From NCBI GenBank assembly GCA_021295955.1, contig JAGWBJ010000012.1, forward strand, positions 102,440 to 166,439: 64,000 nucleotides of DNA, given 5' to 3'. Below, piece by piece: positions 50,888 to 60,866 of the stretch. The stretch comes from Dehalococcoidia bacterium (GTDB lineage: Bacteria; Chloroflexota; Dehalococcoidia; Lucifugimonadales; JAGWBF01). Positions within the stretch are counted from its first letter, which is position 1; the number at the start of each line of letters is the position of its first letter. A program made the translations under genes and the position numbers. Below the pieces are notes generated by a model. It worked only from the letters and a program-made list of their open reading frames with translations. It searched no databases and was not told where the DNA came from.

Positions 50888-51907
50888 ATGCTTACTAGAA
50901 CGGTGTACGGGCGCACCTACACTTACAGCCACTGCATAGGCAGGGGGACCAACGGGGGCGAAGGCTTCCGGTACCCTCTGGACCTGGCGTTGGCGGCGGA
51001 CGACGTGGTGTACGTCGTCAACGGCCCCAGCGAGTTCATGGCATCCAGCAGGATTACCAAGTGCACCCTGGGCAGCGAGCTCGGCGACGAAGAGTTCATC
51101 ATGGACATCGGCGCGCCGGGGGAAGGTGACGGGGAGTTCGCGGGGATTACGTCTATCGCCCTGGACAAAGACGAGAACCTCTACGTCTCAGACGAAGTGT
51201 TGAACAGGATCACCATCTTCGACAAAGAGGGCAACTTCGTCGACAAGTGGGGCGTCCATGGCTCCGGGGCCGGCGAGATAGACCGGCCCTGGGGCTTGGC
51301 CTTCGACGTCGACGAGAACCTGTGGGTCGTGGACAGCGGAAACAATCGGGTCCAGACCTTTACCAAGGACGGCAAGTCCCTGGGCAAGTGGGGCGGCGGA
51401 GGATCGGGAGAGGGCCAATTCAACATGGCCTGGGGAATAACGTTGGACGGCAACGGCGACGTATACATTGCCGACTGGCGGAACAGCCGGGTGCAGAAGT
51501 TCTCTCCCGACGGCACCTACCTGATGAGCTTCGGGGCCCCCGGCAGTGGGGAGGGCACCCTGCGGCGTCCCAGCGGTGTGGCGGTGGACGATGAGGGCGA
51601 CGTCTACGTCGCGGACTGGGGAGAGGACGTAGTGCAGGCCTACGGACCCAACGGCGAGCACCTGACCACCTTCCAGGGAGATGCCCAGCAGCTCCCCAAG
51701 TGGGGGCTGGCAAGCATAGTCGCCAACCCGGACATGGGCAGGGCCCGAAAGAGGGTCAAGAGCCTGGAGCGGGAGTGGCGCTTCGATGAGCCCGCGGCCG
51801 TCAAGATCGACGACAAGGGGCGGATCGTCATCTGCGAGGTGCAGCGCAGCCGGTTGCAGGTCTACGTCAAAGAGAAGGACTACGTAGACCCTCAGTTCAA
51901 CCTCTAG
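50888..51907 (+). CDS. NHL-repeat beta-propeller protein (cassette 2)
   Basis: A 339-residue paralog of the NHL protein at 12870-13892, with the same opening (TVYGRTYTYSHCIG against NTIRYSHTVGCYALG), the same internal spacing of repeats (EFxxPxGI / NRVQxFTKDGKSLGKWG) and a similar C-terminal segment after a KWxxxxxxNPDM-type insertion. No export signal. GGGAGGC lies 9 bases before the ATG. It follows the DUF1800 gene closely and is probably co-translated from the same messenger. Confidence 0.85.
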   Translation: MLTRTVYGRTYTYSHCIGRGTNGGEGFRYPLDLALAADDVVYVVNGPSEFMASSRITKCTLGSELGDEEFIMDIGAPGEGDGEFAGITSIALDKDENLYVSDEVLNRITIFDKEGNFVDKWGVHGSGAGEIDRPWGLAFDVDENLWVVDSGNNRVQTFTKDGKSLGKWGGGGSGEGQFNMAWGITLDGNGDVYIADWRNSRVQKFSPDGTYLMSFGAPGSGEGTLRRPSGVAVDDEGDVYVADWGEDVVQAYGPNGEHLTTFQGDAQQLPKWGLASIVANPDMGRARKRVKSLEREWRFDEPAAVKIDDKGRIVICEVQRSRLQVYVKEKDYVDPQFNL

Positions 51908-51935
51908 GGTAGGGTCCCAACGGTGGAACCGATGT

Positions 51936-51968
51936 GCCGGGCAAGGAGCCGCACGCTCCTTGTCCGGC
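51936..51968 (+). terminator. Hairpin between NHL and PHP genes
   Basis: Arms GCCGGGCAAGGAGC and GCTCCTTGTCCGGC pair with one G-T wobble around CGCAC. It lies 28 bases after the NHL stop and 18 bases before the PHP start; no T-run follows. Confidence 0.65.
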
Positions 51969-51986
51969 TATCTGCGTGGAGGCGCA

Positions 51987-52661
51987 ATGTTTGATTTCCA
52001 TACCCACACGTTCCTCAGCGACGGGGTCCTCTCGCCCATCGAGCTCATACGCCGGGCCAGCGTTCGCGGCTACCAGGTCATCGGCGTCACGGACCACGTT
52101 GGGCCGGGCAACGTCGAGTACGTCGTCAGGACCCTGGTGACCGACTGCCGGGCCGCCTCCTCCCGCTGGAACATCCTGGCCCTCCCGGGGGTGGAGATCA
52201 CCCACGTGCCCAAGGAGGACATAGACGACGTCGCGCGGGCCGCCAAGGCACTGGGAGCGAAGGTTGTGGTGGTCCACGGCGAGACGCCGGTGGAGCCGGT
52301 GGAGCCCGGGACCAACCGCGCCGCCATCCTCTCGGACTGGGTGGATATAGTGGCGCACCCCGGGCTCATCGAGATGGAGGACGCCCGTCTGGCGTCGGAG
52401 CGGGGGGTGTTCCTGGAGATATCGGCCCGCAAGGGCCATAGCCTGGCCAACGGCCACGTCGTGAAGGTTGCCGCCCAGGCCGGGACCCTTACCGTCCTGG
52501 ACTCCGACGCCCACGCCCCCGAGGACCTGCTGACGCCGGAGATAACCTGGAAGGTGGCGTTAGGTGCCGGGCTCGATAGCGAGGAGGCCCATCTCCTGCT
52601 GAACAAGAACCCCGAGGGCCTTCTGGCGAAGCTGGGGGTATCGATGGTCTCTAGAACCTGA
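51987..52661 (+). CDS. PHP domain phosphoesterase (histidinol phosphatase-like)
   Basis: A 224-residue stand-alone PHP domain. Metal-binding motifs are visible in order: FHTHTFLSDG (residues 3-12), TDHVGPGN, LPGVEITH, VVHGETP, VAHPGLI and SDAHAPED. It is the compact YcdX/histidinol-phosphatase-like form and probably hydrolyses a phosphomonoester or phosphodiester with up to three metals. GGAGG lies 4 bases before the ATG. No histidine genes are nearby, so the substrate is open. Confidence 0.88.
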   Translation: MFDFHTHTFLSDGVLSPIELIRRASVRGYQVIGVTDHVGPGNVEYVVRTLVTDCRAASSRWNILALPGVEITHVPKEDIDDVARAAKALGAKVVVVHGETPVEPVEPGTNRAAILSDWVDIVAHPGLIEMEDARLASERGVFLEISARKGHSLANGHVVKVAAQAGTLTVLDSDAHAPEDLLTPEITWKVALGAGLDSEEAHLLLNKNPEGLLAKLGVSMVSRT

Positions 52662-52697
52662 TGATGCCATCGGATGAGGGCTGAGTGCCAAGGAGTC

Positions 52698-52841
52698 TTA
52701 GGCGGCCCTGCCTATGCGGAAGACCTTGGTGCCACAGGTCGGGCAGGTGCCCTGAGTCGCCGGGCGCCCGTTCTTAAGAGTCACTTGCTGTGGCCCTTTG
52801 ATCTCTCTCTTGGACCTGCACTTGAAGCAGTACGCCTCCAT
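52698..52841 (-). CDS. DUF5679 zinc-ribbon protein
   Basis: A 47-residue protein: MEAYCFKCRSKREIKG, then VTLKNGRPATQGTCPTCGTKVF and a basic end. Two CxxC pairs make a zinc ribbon, and the spacing and wording match the DUF5679 family known from Chloroflexota and Actinobacteria. GGGAGGGAG is upstream of the ATG, and a promoter lies at 52882-52909. It is a small, probably nucleic-acid- or protein-binding protein; the function is unknown. Confidence 0.88.
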   Translation of the reverse strand: MEAYCFKCRSKREIKGPQQVTLKNGRPATQGTCPTCGTKVFRIGRAA

Positions 52842-52881
52842 GGCTCCCTCCCTTCTTGTGGCTTCTCGACCATAGCTACCA

Positions 52882-52909
52882 AATATACATGCTGTGGCTG
52901 ATTTGTCAA
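52882..52909 (-). promoter_or_regulatory. Promoter of the DUF5679 gene
   Basis: On the minus strand, TTGACA (52909-52904), 16 bases and TATATT (52887-52882), about 40 bases before the ATG. Confidence 0.7.
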
Positions 52910-53158
52910 GAACAATTGACGCTTCAAGGGGGTGGAATAACGACGGATGTCACTTTCGCCCCAGACAGATGTGTCATTGGCATGAACACCGCTTGCAGCG
53001 CCTTCCGTTGTTCATTCCTGCCCAACCTGTCATTGCTATGAGAATAGGCTCGCAGCGTACCATCCGGCACTCCCGCGAAAGGGTGCTCTTGCATGACTCC
53101 AGGTGCGGGCCAAATCACGAAGGTCGACTGGATGCGCTCGTGCCTAGAGCACCGGGAG

Positions 53159-53212
53159 TTGGATACCCGCCCCCGTATCAAGTACGAAGGCATGGTTTCG
53201 CGGGTATGGCGG
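53159..53212. repeat. Dispersed inverted repeat, copy 3, arms split by about 30 bases
   Basis: Arms ATACCCGC (53163-53170) and GCGGGTAT (53200-53207) are the same as in the copy at 3494-3518 but lie 29 bases apart. The intervening bases are not found in the other copies. Confidence 0.5.
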
Positions 53213-53327
53213 TTATGCAACGGTCTCCGAAAGCCGAAATGACGGGTGGGACGCGGGGATCTGTCGGGGAGCTCCCATGGTAAGGCACGTTGCCCCGCGG
53301 CTCAGGGTCGCATGGTGGGTGACCCGG

Positions 53328-54284
53328 CTACTCCCGGGCGGGCGTCCCGGCGTAGGGCGACGGGGTGTGGACGGTGAACACCTTGTTGGGCTGCCATTCG
53401 TTCCTGGACCGCTCGTAGCGGACCACGGCGAGGAACCGCCCGTCCTCGGAGTACGCTCTGTATCGCTCCATGTAGCCCGCGTAGGCCGACAGATGGGGCG
53501 GGAGCTTGACCGGATGGCCGTTGCGCAGGTACCGCTCCGCCGCCTCACCCACCGTTACGCTCTTCATGTGCAGGAGGACGAAGTCCGGGGGCTCCAGATG
53601 GCTGGCCCAGCCGTTCTCTCCTGCGGCGTCCAGCAGTGTTTCCAGCCTGACCGCACCCTCGACCAGAAACGGCCCAGACCTGAGGCGGACGAGGCCCTCC
53701 AGGTACGCCCCGCAACCCAGGGCTTCGCCCAGGTCGTGGGCCAGGGAGCGCATGTAGGCCCCCCGTCCACAGTCCACGTCAATGACCAGGGAGGGCAGAT
53801 TCACCTCTACGATCTCGATCCTGGAAATGATGACGGTCCTGGGCTTCCGTTCCACCTCGATCCCGGACCTCGCCAGATCGTAGAGCCGCTTGCCCCCCAC
53901 CTTCAGGGCGCTGTACATGGGCGGGATCTGCTGGAACTCACCCCGAAACGGCTCCAGGGCGGCTTCCACGGCCTCCCTGTCTATGTGGGACGGGTCCGCA
54001 GTCCTCACCACCTCGCCTTCCCTGTCGTAGGTGGTCGTGGCGGCCCCCAGGCGGACGTCCATCCTGTAGGAGCGGGCGCTGCAGGTGACGTAGTCCATCA
54101 GTCGGGTGGCCTGGCCGAAGCAGATGGGGAGGACGCCCTCGGCAATGGGGTCCAAGGTGCCGCCGTGACCCACCCTCTTTCGCTGCCCGCTGAGCCTCTT
54201 CACCTGGCGGACGGCGTCCATAGACGTCGGTCCTGGCTCTTTGTACAGGTTCAGGAAGCCGTTGACGGCCTTCTTTGTTTCCAT
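53328..54284 (-). CDS. truB: tRNA pseudouridine(55) synthase
   Basis: A 318-residue TruB, which makes pseudouridine 55 in the T-loop of tRNAs. The catalytic motif is GHGGTLDP with Asp45; further family marks are SYRMDVRLG, QIPPMYSALKVGGKRLY and CGRGAYMRSLAHDLG, followed by a PUA-like C-terminal part. ATG at 54284 with GGAG upstream is preferred; the frame also allows a TTG at 54320. Last gene of the nusA operon, 63 bases after rbfA. Confidence 0.94.
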   Translation of the reverse strand: METKKAVNGFLNLYKEPGPTSMDAVRQVKRLSGQRKRVGHGGTLDPIAEGVLPICFGQATRLMDYVTCSARSYRMDVRLGAATTTYDREGEVVRTADPSHIDREAVEAALEPFRGEFQQIPPMYSALKVGGKRLYDLARSGIEVERKPRTVIISRIEIVEVNLPSLVIDVDCGRGAYMRSLAHDLGEALGCGAYLEGLVRLRSGPFLVEGAVRLETLLDAAGENGWASHLEPPDFVLLHMKSVTVGEAAERYLRNGHPVKLPPHLSAYAGYMERYRAYSEDGRFLAVVRYERSRNEWQPNKVFTVHTPSPYAGTPARE

Positions 54285-54347
54285 AGGTCTCCGGGGAGTC
54301 TGTGCTGCCTTGTCAGCCAATGCCTCTCCAGTGCCGGCACACGGGTC

Positions 54348-54731
54348 CTAGCCGGCCGCATCCGGCACCGCGGACCCCCTCTGGTCATCGGTGGTGGTGA
54401 GATGGTCCATCAGCCTTTGGATCTGCTGGGCCTCCTCCATGGACTCGTCCAGGGCGAACCGCAGGTCGGGGATGTACCTCAGGGACAAGCGGTCCCGCAT
54501 CTCTCGCCGGATGAACCCCCCTGCCGAGCTGATGCCCTTAAGCACCGAGTCCTTGTCGTCGGAGCCGCCCAGGACGCTGACGTAGACCCGGGACACCCGC
54601 AGGTCGGAGGACGTCTCGACTCTGGTGATGCTGACGACGCCCGAGAGTCGGGGGTCGTTCAGGTCCCGAGAAAGAAGGCGGCTGATCTCCTGACGCAGGA
54701 GTCCGTTGATGCGGTCGGTTCTTCTGCTCAC
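54348..54731 (-). CDS. rbfA: Ribosome-binding factor A
   Basis: A 127-residue RbfA, a KH-fold factor that matures the 5' end of 16S rRNA in the small subunit. The opening RTDRINGLLRQEISRLLSRDLNDPRL, the central VSRVYVSVLG and RYIPDLRFALDES are typical. The GTG start has AGGAG about 10 bases upstream. It follows infB by 65 bases in the conserved nusA-infB-rbfA-truB order. Confidence 0.93.
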   Translation of the reverse strand: MSRRTDRINGLLRQEISRLLSRDLNDPRLSGVVSITRVETSSDLRVSRVYVSVLGGSDDKDSVLKGISSAGGFIRREMRDRLSLRYIPDLRFALDESMEEAQQIQRLMDHLTTTDDQRGSAVPDAAG

Positions 54732-54796
54732 GGGTAAATGACTCCTCGGGATGGAGACGCGGAGGACTGAGGTACGACGGGCCGCTCGCGGGGCGT

Positions 54797-56586
<1,790 letters not shown>

Positions 56587-56590
<4 letters not shown>

Positions 56591-56883
56591 CTCTTGTCTC
56601 CAGTACGGGCCGGTTGACGTTCCTGGCTTAGATACTCTACTAGGGCCGTACGGTCTTCCTCGGTGAAGGACGACTTGAGGGCGCGCTCAATCCGCCCCCT
56701 CCTTATGCCCGTGTCCCTGCAGCGCTCATCGTAGCAGAGATAGGTGCCGCGCCCGGGTTTTCTGCCGGTGGGGTCCGGCTCCACCCTGCCGTCAGCGTTC
56801 CGGACCACCCTGGTAAGCTGGGCCTTGGGCAGCTTACGAGAACAGGCCGCGCAACTCCGCAGCGGTGTGTGCTTTACCCTCAC
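56587..56883 (-). CDS. ylxR: YlxR/DUF448 family RNA-binding protein
   Basis: A protein of about 98 residues with the YlxR fold: [20 protein letters not shown], then [12 protein letters not shown], and a basic C-terminal helix. The group binds RNA and occurs between nusA and infB, as here. The start is uncertain: GTG at 56883 or TTG at 56886 with AGGAG 7 bases upstream. The stop overlaps the infB start by 4 bases. The C-terminus after the domain is longer than in many relatives. Confidence 0.88.
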
Positions 56884-56896
56884 CAAGGGGTGGCTC

Positions 56897-58519
56897 CTAC
56901 GCTCCGGGGCCCGCCGCCGGAGGCCGGGGACCGCTCCGGCTCTTGGCAGATGGTCTCCGCCTGGTCCTGGCGGCGCTGGCGCCGCCGCGCCTCCTCCGTC
57001 CCCTGCGCCCGGGTCCCCGAAAGTCTTCCATGATGTCTTCCGCGAACCGGATCTGGCCCGGTCCCGCAGCGGGCGCCGGCACGGTGAAGACGCTGTCGTC
57101 GAAGTCATCTCCCTCCTCTTCCTCCTCATCCTCCTCCAACTCCGCCCCCGCCTCGGCCTCTTCCATGGCCAGGAGCGCCAGCTCCTCTTCGGGCGTCAGC
57201 TTGTTGCCGGGGACTTCGACGGCCTCCTCCGCGTCCACCGGCGCAGCCTCGGCAACCGGGGCCTCGGCTTCTACGGCTTCGACCGTCTCGCCCTCCGCCG
57301 CGGCCTCACTCCCCACCTCTGTGACTGCGGCTTCCACTGCCTGGGCCTGGGCCTCGGCGACCACCGCCTCCGCCTCCAGGACCGCCGCTTCGACCTCCGG
57401 CTCCTCGACGGCCACCGCCGCTTCCTCGGCGGCGGGCTTGCGTTCCTCGGGAGCCTGCCGCTGGGAGCGGATCAGCTCCCACTCGCTCATGCTCTTGATG
57501 TCCAGGCGAAAGTTGGTCAGCTTGGCGGCCAGCCGGGCGTTCTGGCCTTCCCTTCCTATGGCCAGCGAGAGCTGGCGCTCGGGGACCACGGCCAAGGCGT
57601 TGCCGGTCTCCTCCCTGATCTCCACGTGGACGACCTCCGAGGGGCTCAGGGCGTTGGCCAGGAACACCTTCGGGTTGGAGTCCCACCGGACGACGTCGAT
57701 CTTCTCTCCCTGGAGCTCGTTGACGATGCTCTGAATACGATTGCCCCGCATCCCTATGCAGGAGCCCACGGGGTCAATGCCGTCCTGGCGGGACGTCACC
57801 GCCACCTTGCTCCTGGACCCGGGCTCCCGGGCTATGGACTTGATCTCCACGATGCCGTTGAACACCTCCGGCACCTCTATCTCGAACAGGCGCTTGAGGA
57901 GGTTCTTGTGGCTGCGGGAGACCAGGATCTCCGGCCCCTTGGAGGTCTTTCGGACGTCGTCGACGTAGACCTTCAGGCGCTGGCCCTTGCGATACCGCTC
58001 GGTGGGGACCTGCTCCTCGGGGAACAGGGCGGCCTGGGCGCGCCCTAGCTCCAGGATTACGACCCGGCCCGCCTCTATCTGGCCCACCACTCCGGAGATC
58101 ACGTCGCCCGTGCGCTCCTGGAACTCCTGGTAGACCAGGTCTCGCTCCACCTCCCGGAGTCGTTGTAGGACGACCTGCTTCGCCGTCTGGGCGGCGATGC
58201 GGCTGAACTCCAGCTCCAGGGTCTCGACGGGCACCTCGTCTCCAAGGGCGGCGTCCTCGCGGATGTTTCTGGCCTCGACCAGCTCGATCTCGGTCTCCGA
58301 GTCCTCGACGGTTTCCACCACCGTCTTGGTGGCAAAGACGCTTATCGGCTCACCCACGCTGTTGGGGTCGAGCTTGACGGAGATGTTCTGCCCCATGGTG
58401 GGGCTGTCCTTCTTCAAGGCGGAGGCAAGAGCAGCCTCTATGGCCTGTAGCACCTGCTCCCTGGGCAGATGTCTCTCGGCCGCCAGTTGTGTCAACGCTA
58501 TTAGGAAGTCGCTTTTCAT
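56897..58519 (-). CDS. nusA: Transcription termination/antitermination factor NusA with long C-terminal extension
   Basis: A 540-residue NusA. The N-terminal RNA polymerase-binding domain (about 1-130) is followed by S1 (about 135-200), KH1 and KH2 (to about 345; VGSCIGMRGNRIQSIVNEL and AIGREGQNARLAAKL). From about 350 the protein continues with an Ala/Glu/Val-rich acidic stretch (to about 490) and an Arg/Gly-rich basic tail (RGRRRRGG). Most NusA proteins without acidic repeats end near 350-370, so about 170 residues are extra and probably disordered. No rimP precedes it, unlike in many bacteria. A structured leader lies upstream. Confidence 0.93.
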   Translation of the reverse strand: MKSDFLIALTQLAAERHLPREQVLQAIEAALASALKKDSPTMGQNISVKLDPNSVGEPISVFATKTVVETVEDSETEIELVEARNIREDAALGDEVPVETLELEFSRIAAQTAKQVVLQRLREVERDLVYQEFQERTGDVISGVVGQIEAGRVVILELGRAQAALFPEEQVPTERYRKGQRLKVYVDDVRKTSKGPEILVSRSHKNLLKRLFEIEVPEVFNGIVEIKSIAREPGSRSKVAVTSRQDGIDPVGSCIGMRGNRIQSIVNELQGEKIDVVRWDSNPKVFLANALSPSEVVHVEIREETGNALAVVPERQLSLAIGREGQNARLAAKLTNFRLDIKSMSEWELIRSQRQAPEERKPAAEEAAVAVEEPEVEAAVLEAEAVVAEAQAQAVEAAVTEVGSEAAAEGETVEAVEAEAPVAEAAPVDAEEAVEVPGNKLTPEEELALLAMEEAEAGAELEEDEEEEEGDDFDDSVFTVPAPAAGPGQIRFAEDIMEDFRGPGRRGRRRRGGASAARTRRRPSAKSRSGPRPPAAGPGA

Positions 58520-58572
58520 ACCGTCATCTCCTCCATCGAGCGTTCCCGGCCGCTACCGAAGCACGTTCGAAA

Positions 58573-58660
58573 GCCCCGACACCATGAAGCTCCTGAAAGC
58601 CTGTTAGCCGTCCCCTTTCCAAGGGTCCCATCTGAGCAAGAAGCCCCGAAGTATCGGGGC
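58573..58660 (-). promoter_or_regulatory. Attenuator-like alternative hairpins in the nusA leader
   Basis: On the minus strand the leader has GCCCCGA-TACT-TCGGGGC (58660-58643), a 7-base stem followed by TTCTT, which looks like an intrinsic terminator. A second GTCGGGGC (58580-58573) lies about 65 bases downstream and could pair with the same 5' GCCCCGA, excluding the terminator. This is an inference from complementarity only. Confidence 0.5.
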
Positions 58661-58718
58661 CTCCATCAAGGCGTTTTCCGCTCAGTCTGGGCTCTCGCAG
58701 CGGAAAATTATCAGGGGT

Positions 58719-58747
58719 AGTATAACATCTCATCCCGCATGATGCAA
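58719..58747 (-). promoter_or_regulatory. Promoter of the nusA operon
   Basis: On the minus strand, TTGCAT (58747-58742), exactly 17 bases and TATACT (58724-58719), giving a leader of about 190 bases before the nusA ATG. Confidence 0.75.
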
Positions 58748-58868
58748 CGTCCGACGGCTGTCGGAGCCCCTGCGGACGGGGCGCCGGCAGGCACGGACAA
58801 GGCCCTGATTCCAGGGTGTATACTACACTTGAGCTCATGTCCCGAACGCCCGCGCAAGGAGGCCCGTG

Positions 58869-59561
58869 ATGGCCCCAGCCGATGACCTGAAGCTGCCCGC
58901 CCATCTGAAAGAGGCGCTCCTAGAGCACCTAGGCGACCTGAAGGCCAGGTTCAGAGCGCGGGGAGTCGGCGGCCGCATGGGGTTCGGCCGGCGTCCCGCC
59001 GTCGTGGTTGTCGACCTGTTCAGAGGAGAGATGGACCCCAGCTATGCTCTGGGCAGCAACATGGACTCGGTGGTCGAGGCGACTCGCCGGCTGCTGGACG
59101 CCGCCCGGGGGGCGTCGGCGCCCATCTTCTTCACCGTCATGGGCTACGAGCCCGACGACCCCCAAGGACCCTGGGACAGGAAGCAGCCGGGGCTGAGGGC
59201 CTTTTCGGACCCCACGTCCGGCGTCACCGACCTCGACCCTCGGCTGGGGCGTCTGCCCAACGAGAAGGTCTTTGCCAAGAAGTACACTTCCTGTTTCAAG
59301 GGCACCAGCTTCTACCAGATGCTGGTGGGGCTGGCGGTGGACACGCTCATCGTAACCGGCTGCAGCACCAGCCACTGCATCAACGACACCTGCCGGGACG
59401 CCATGTCCAGTTTCAGGGTGGTGGTGCCCGAGGAGGCGGTGGGCGACCGCTGCGAGCTGATGCACCTGGCCGAGCTGATGGACCTGGACATGTTCTGCGC
59501 CGACGTGGTGACCACCGACGAGACGGTGGAGTATCTCCGGGGGCTGGCCAACCGGGCGTGA
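58869..59561 (+). CDS. Isochorismatase family cysteine hydrolase (N-carbamoylsarcosine amidase-like)
   Basis: A 230-residue cysteine hydrolase with a complete triad: Asp49 (VVVVDLF), Lys in FAKKYTSCFKGT and Cys in GCSTSHCINDTCRDA. An N-terminal helix of about 40 residues precedes the fold, as in N-carbamoylsarcosine amidase relatives. ATG at 58869 was preferred over GTG at 58866 because AAGGAGG is then 6 bases away. Probably hydrolyses a C-N bond in a small molecule. The next gene, 47 bases on, is a second member of the family. Confidence 0.87.
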   Translation: MAPADDLKLPAHLKEALLEHLGDLKARFRARGVGGRMGFGRRPAVVVVDLFRGEMDPSYALGSNMDSVVEATRRLLDAARGASAPIFFTVMGYEPDDPQGPWDRKQPGLRAFSDPTSGVTDLDPRLGRLPNEKVFAKKYTSCFKGTSFYQMLVGLAVDTLIVTGCSTSHCINDTCRDAMSSFRVVVPEEAVGDRCELMHLAELMDLDMFCADVVTTDETVEYLRGLANRA

Positions 59562-59608
59562 GGCCCGGAGAATCAGGGTAGATTCGCTAGACGGGAGGAG
59601 ACGGGAAC

Positions 59609-60313
59609 ATGGCGATGGAACACCAGGAGGTCCTCCGGACCCTCGAGGAGCAGATACAACCGAAGCACACGGCCCTGGTCATAGTGGACGTGCAGAACGA
59701 CTTCGTCCACCCGCAGGGGTTGTACGGCACCTGGTCGGAAAAGGGGGAGGCCACGTCCTTTTTTCCAGGGGCCGGGCATCTCTGGGAGGCCTATCCCCTC
59801 ATCCCCCGGGCGCTCAAGGGCCTGGAGTCCCTGCTGCAGGCGGCCCGGGAGGCCGGGGCCCTGAGGGTGTTCGTGCGGGCCATCTACAACCCCGAGTACA
59901 TCTCCCCGCCCATGCGTGTCCTATTCGAGGAGCACGGGCTGTACGGCGTCCAGTGCCAGGCGGGGACCTTTGGGGCCGACTTCTATGGCGACATACGCCC
60001 CGATGGCAGCGAACGCGAGGTGGTCGTCAGCAAGCACCGTTTGAGCGGCTTCTGGGGCACGGACCTGGACCTCGTGCTGAGGAGCAACGGCATCAAGACC
60101 GTCCTGATGACGGGCACGGCCACGTCGGGGTGCGTGGAGTCCACCAGCAGAGACGCCTCCTTTGCCGACTACTACACGGTGACCGTCGAGGACTGCTGCG
60201 CCGACCGGGGTCAGGACCGCCAGGACTTCTCCATGCGTGCCATGGGCTGGGGCTTCGGATACGTCACGTCCTCCGAGGAGGTCCGCCGCATCTGGTCATC
60301 CGGCGGGTCCTAG
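59609..60313 (+). CDS. Isochorismatase family cysteine hydrolase (second of tandem pair)
   Basis: A 234-residue member of the same superfamily, not closely similar to its neighbour. Asp in VIVDVQNDFVHP, Lys in VSKHRLSGFWGT and Cys in TATSGCVESTSRDA complete the triad. The start has GGGAGGAG upstream. Its position 47 bases after the other hydrolase suggests one transcript and successive or paired amide-bond hydrolyses (for example of ureido or amide intermediates), though the pathway is not defined. Confidence 0.88.
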   Translation: MAMEHQEVLRTLEEQIQPKHTALVIVDVQNDFVHPQGLYGTWSEKGEATSFFPGAGHLWEAYPLIPRALKGLESLLQAAREAGALRVFVRAIYNPEYISPPMRVLFEEHGLYGVQCQAGTFGADFYGDIRPDGSEREVVVSKHRLSGFWGTDLDLVLRSNGIKTVLMTGTATSGCVESTSRDASFADYYTVTVEDCCADRGQDRQDFSMRAMGWGFGYVTSSEEVRRIWSSGGS

Positions 60314-60335
60314 GCCGCGGTCCGAGGCCCCGGGC

Positions 60336-60776
60336 TTAGTCCCAGAGAAACCCCCAGGTCTCGTGACTGTGGTCCCTGGACAGGGACTCGTGGTAGTGGA
60401 TGAACCGCCATCGGCCGCCCGTCCTCTTCAGTATGAAGGTGTTGCGGCCGTCGAAGGTCATCCGGCGGCCGCCCTCCTTGAACACGGCGTTGACCAGGAA
60501 TTCCACGTAGGCATAAGCCATGTCGCCGATGACGTCTATCGTGGTCTCCTTGAGGGTCCAGTCTAGGCTCTCGACGAACTGGGGGATGTTGGCGTAGTAC
60601 CTGCCGATGGCGTCGAAGCCGCGATGGGGTTCGTTGTCCTCCTCGGCGATGTAGATAAGGTGGGGGTAGTCCCCGTCCCAGAGCTCCTTCAGGGCCTCCA
60701 CGTTCCTGGCGGTGAATGCCCCTCGCCACTCTTCGAGGACAGCCTCGACTTGGGATATGTCCGACTGGCTGGCCAT
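60336..60776 (-). CDS. SnoaL-like / NTF2-fold protein
   Basis: A 146-residue protein with the cone-shaped NTF2-like fold pattern: an N-terminal helix (SQVEAVLEEWRGAFTARNVEAL), then YPHLIYIAEEDNEP, AIGRYYANIPQFVESL, and strands ending WRFIHYHESLS. Members are small enzymes or binding proteins (ketosteroid isomerase-like, DUF4440). GGGAGG precedes the ATG at 60776. Catalytic residues cannot be assigned. Confidence 0.8.
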   Translation of the reverse strand: MASQSDISQVEAVLEEWRGAFTARNVEALKELWDGDYPHLIYIAEEDNEPHRGFDAIGRYYANIPQFVESLDWTLKETTIDVIGDMAYAYVEFLVNAVFKEGGRRMTFDGRNTFILKRTGGRWRFIHYHESLSRDHSHETWGFLWD

Positions 60777-60866
60777 GGTAGCCGCCTCCCTCAGAGATGA
60801 TCCGGGCTCCTGCAGCCCATCCCGCCGACCCGACTTGACCACACAAGCCGGCTGGCGAAACCGTGG

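Larger units (their letters stand above)
52842..53327. other. About 485 bases without a convincing gene
   Basis: Holds the DUF5679 promoter on the minus strand and, further right, a split copy of the dispersed inverted repeat (53159-53212). Open frames here have no family resemblance. Confidence 0.55.
58520..58868. other. Divergent gap with the nusA leader
   Basis: About 350 bases. The minus-strand leader of the nusA operon fills most of it; the right end drives the isochorismatase-like gene (a TATACT at 58819-58824 lacks a clear -35). No gene is seen, and rimP is absent. Confidence 0.6.

Noticed and set aside
52894..53283. 129-codon open frame between the DUF5679 gene and truB
   Set aside because: It runs through the split palindromic repeat and has no recognisable domain or ribosome site.
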